This document shows positions 63,293 to 64,000 of a stretch of 64,000 nt of DNA, one piece after another. Position 1 is the stretch's first letter. Every line of letters begins with the position of its first letter. Position numbers and translations under genes: made by a program. The notes under the pieces were generated by a model. The model was not told the DNA's origin. It was given only the letters and a program-made list of their open reading frames with translations, and made no database searches. Location: assembly GCF_900100195.1 (NCBI RefSeq), contig NZ_FNES01000003.1:1-64000 (forward strand). Direction: 5' to 3'. The stretch comes from Billgrantia gudaonensis (GTDB lineage Bacteria > Pseudomonadota > Gammaproteobacteria > Pseudomonadales > Halomonadaceae).

Positions 63293-63534
63293 GGGCGCCC
63301 CCTCCGCTCGCACAGCTGCTCCATGTCGTCGCAGATCGTCGCGGCACGGTCGGATAGCTGGCGGATGCCGGCCATCAGCATGTCGACGCTGCCAGGGCTC
63401 AGGAACGGGGCTTGGTCATCGGTGTCGCGGCGCAGCTGGTCCTCGCGCACCAGCTGGGCAATCTCGCCGATGGCGTCGGTGGTTTCCTTCAGGTTGCGCG
63501 CCAGGAAGGCGGAGCCAGAGACGGGACGGTTCAT
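63289..63534 (-). CDS. satellite hypothetical protein, 81 residues
   Basis: An all-helical small protein: FLARNLKETTDAIGEIAQLV, LMAGIRQLSDRAATICDDME. Not recognised. It is linked by 4-bp overlaps to both neighbours. The regular coupling of three small genes ahead of the primase is typical of phage early operons. Confidence 0.65.
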   Translation of the reverse strand: MNRPVSGSAFLARNLKETTDAIGEIAQLVREDQLRRDTDDQAPFLSPGSVDMLMAGIRQLSDRAATICDDMEQLCERRGRP

Positions 63535-63776
63535 GATTCACCCCCCGGCAGCTGTGGCCACTTGCCGCCGCTGCTCAAGATACGGTGAATGCTGGCTTCC
63601 GGGGCGTCGTGACAGTATTCGCCCCAGTAGCGGGCAGGGTAGCGCTGCTGGCCATCGAAGCCGGTATCTATCGCCTGAATGAAGCCGTAAGCCTTGCCTT
63701 GGGAAGTGAACAAATGGCACAGGCACTGCGGGTCGGCCTCGTCGTACACCAGGCCGGTGAAGGTTTCGACTCTCAT
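63531..63776 (-). CDS. satellite hypothetical protein, 81 residues
   Basis: Starts MRVETFTGLVYDEADPQCLC and contains AYGFIQAIDTGFDGQQRYPA with HRILSSGGKWPQLPGG near the end; beta-rich, probably compact. It looks like the small unannotated proteins of satellite early regions. It overlaps both neighbours by 4 bp. Confidence 0.6.
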   Translation of the reverse strand: MRVETFTGLVYDEADPQCLCHLFTSQGKAYGFIQAIDTGFDGQQRYPARYWGEYCHDAPEASIHRILSSGGKWPQLPGGES

Positions 63777-63946
63777 GACGCCACCTCCTGCGCACGCGCG
63801 CGGGACTCGAGGGCGCGGGCCTTGGCCATGTGCTGGTTGTAGCGTTTCAGCCGGACGGCGGCGCTTGAAGCGGAGAACAGAGCGGCGCGAGCCATTGCGC
63901 GGTGCGCGGCGGCACGGCCAGACGGACTGCGGGTGGGGAATTGCAT
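63773..63946 (-). CDS. satellite hypothetical protein, 57 residues
   Basis: A small Ala- and Arg-rich protein (MQFPTRSPSGRAAAHRAMAR, KRYNQHMAKARALESRARAQ). GGAG lies before ATG 63946. No family is recognised. It is the first gene of the operon within the window; upstream sequence to 64000 holds no further start. Confidence 0.5.
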   Translation of the reverse strand: MQFPTRSPSGRAAAHRAMARAALFSASSAAVRLKRYNQHMAKARALESRARAQEVAS

Positions 63947-64000
63947 GGGCGGATCTCCAAGTCTGGAGCCGGCCCCGGCTGTCGCCAAACAGCGGATGGG

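Overview
The window looks like a chromosome segment of a high-GC, salt-adapted gammaproteobacterium, most likely Halomonadaceae (Halomonas or a close relative). This is an inference from protein character, the fused cysNC, the nadA/tRNA-Lys neighbourhood and the surface-polysaccharide gene set; no rRNA or other taxonomic marker is present. It holds about 60 genes. From 14.7 to 57.5 kb almost everything is read on the minus strand.

Layout. 0-0.3 kb: the start of an IS3-family element running off the left edge. 0.6-5.1 kb: a GT4 glycosyltransferase and an O-antigen ligase on the plus strand, facing a WbpM-type nucleotide-sugar dehydratase. 5.2-7.8 kb: a BrnTA toxin-antitoxin pair and an autotransporter. 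8.0-13.9 kb: a four-gene catabolic operon (DUF3100 permease, M20 amidohydrolase, beta-hydroxyacid dehydrogenase, aldehyde dehydrogenase) and a convergent LysR regulator. 14.0-14.6 kb: a Phd/ParE pair behind a perfect 20-bp palindrome. 14.7-21.5 kb: sulfate activation (cysNC, cysD, cysQ, SLC13 permease) with a MazEF-like pair and a repeat-flanked four-helix-bundle gene. 21.5-25.1 kb: a defence or toxin-antitoxin islet (ImmA/IrrE protease with a small unknown partner, truncated RES toxin with its Xre antitoxin, Rpn nuclease with a probable internal antitoxin start). 25.1-54.8 kb: a large Wzx/Wzy polysaccharide locus. 55.1-57.5 kb: glyA and nadA. 57.8-64 kb: an integrated phage satellite whose far end lies outside the window.

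The polysaccharide locus reads right to left from wzz and starts behind an exact ops element (54748-54759), the site at which RfaH is loaded onto RNA polymerase. It encodes ugd (UDP-glucuronate), wbpA-B-D-E (UDP-2,3-diacetamido-glucuronate), pglE-D-C together with the distant WbpM-like dehydratase (a diNAcBac-type initiating sugar), three GT4 glycosyltransferases, Wzx, Wzy and Wzz, two AsnB-type amidotransferases, two deacetylase-like proteins, a FemAB-like acyltransferase and two sulfotransferases. The 2-epimerase that would follow WbpD (wecB/wbpI-like) is a pseudogene. The adjacent sulfate genes can supply PAPS and remove PAP, so a sulfated, partly amidated acidic polysaccharide is a reasonable reading. 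The core from about 28.8 to 43.7 kb is clearly AT-richer than its flanks, as expected of an exchanged serotype cassette.

Most unusual observations: (1) two unrelated families of short inverted-end intergenic repeats, each with 'empty' copies and one copy carrying a small ORF (four-helix-bundle protein in one, GxxExxY protein in the other); one family has also entered wbpE in frame; (2) a phage satellite that places an HK97-type capsid gene straight after an AEP-primase/DUF3987 replication gene, with no portal, terminase or protease in view, next to a tRNA-Lys 3' remnant, integrase-arm-like repeats and 11-bp-phased iterons; (3) an Rpn nuclease gene with a strong internal ribosome binding site, lying between two near-identical aminotransferase 3' ends.
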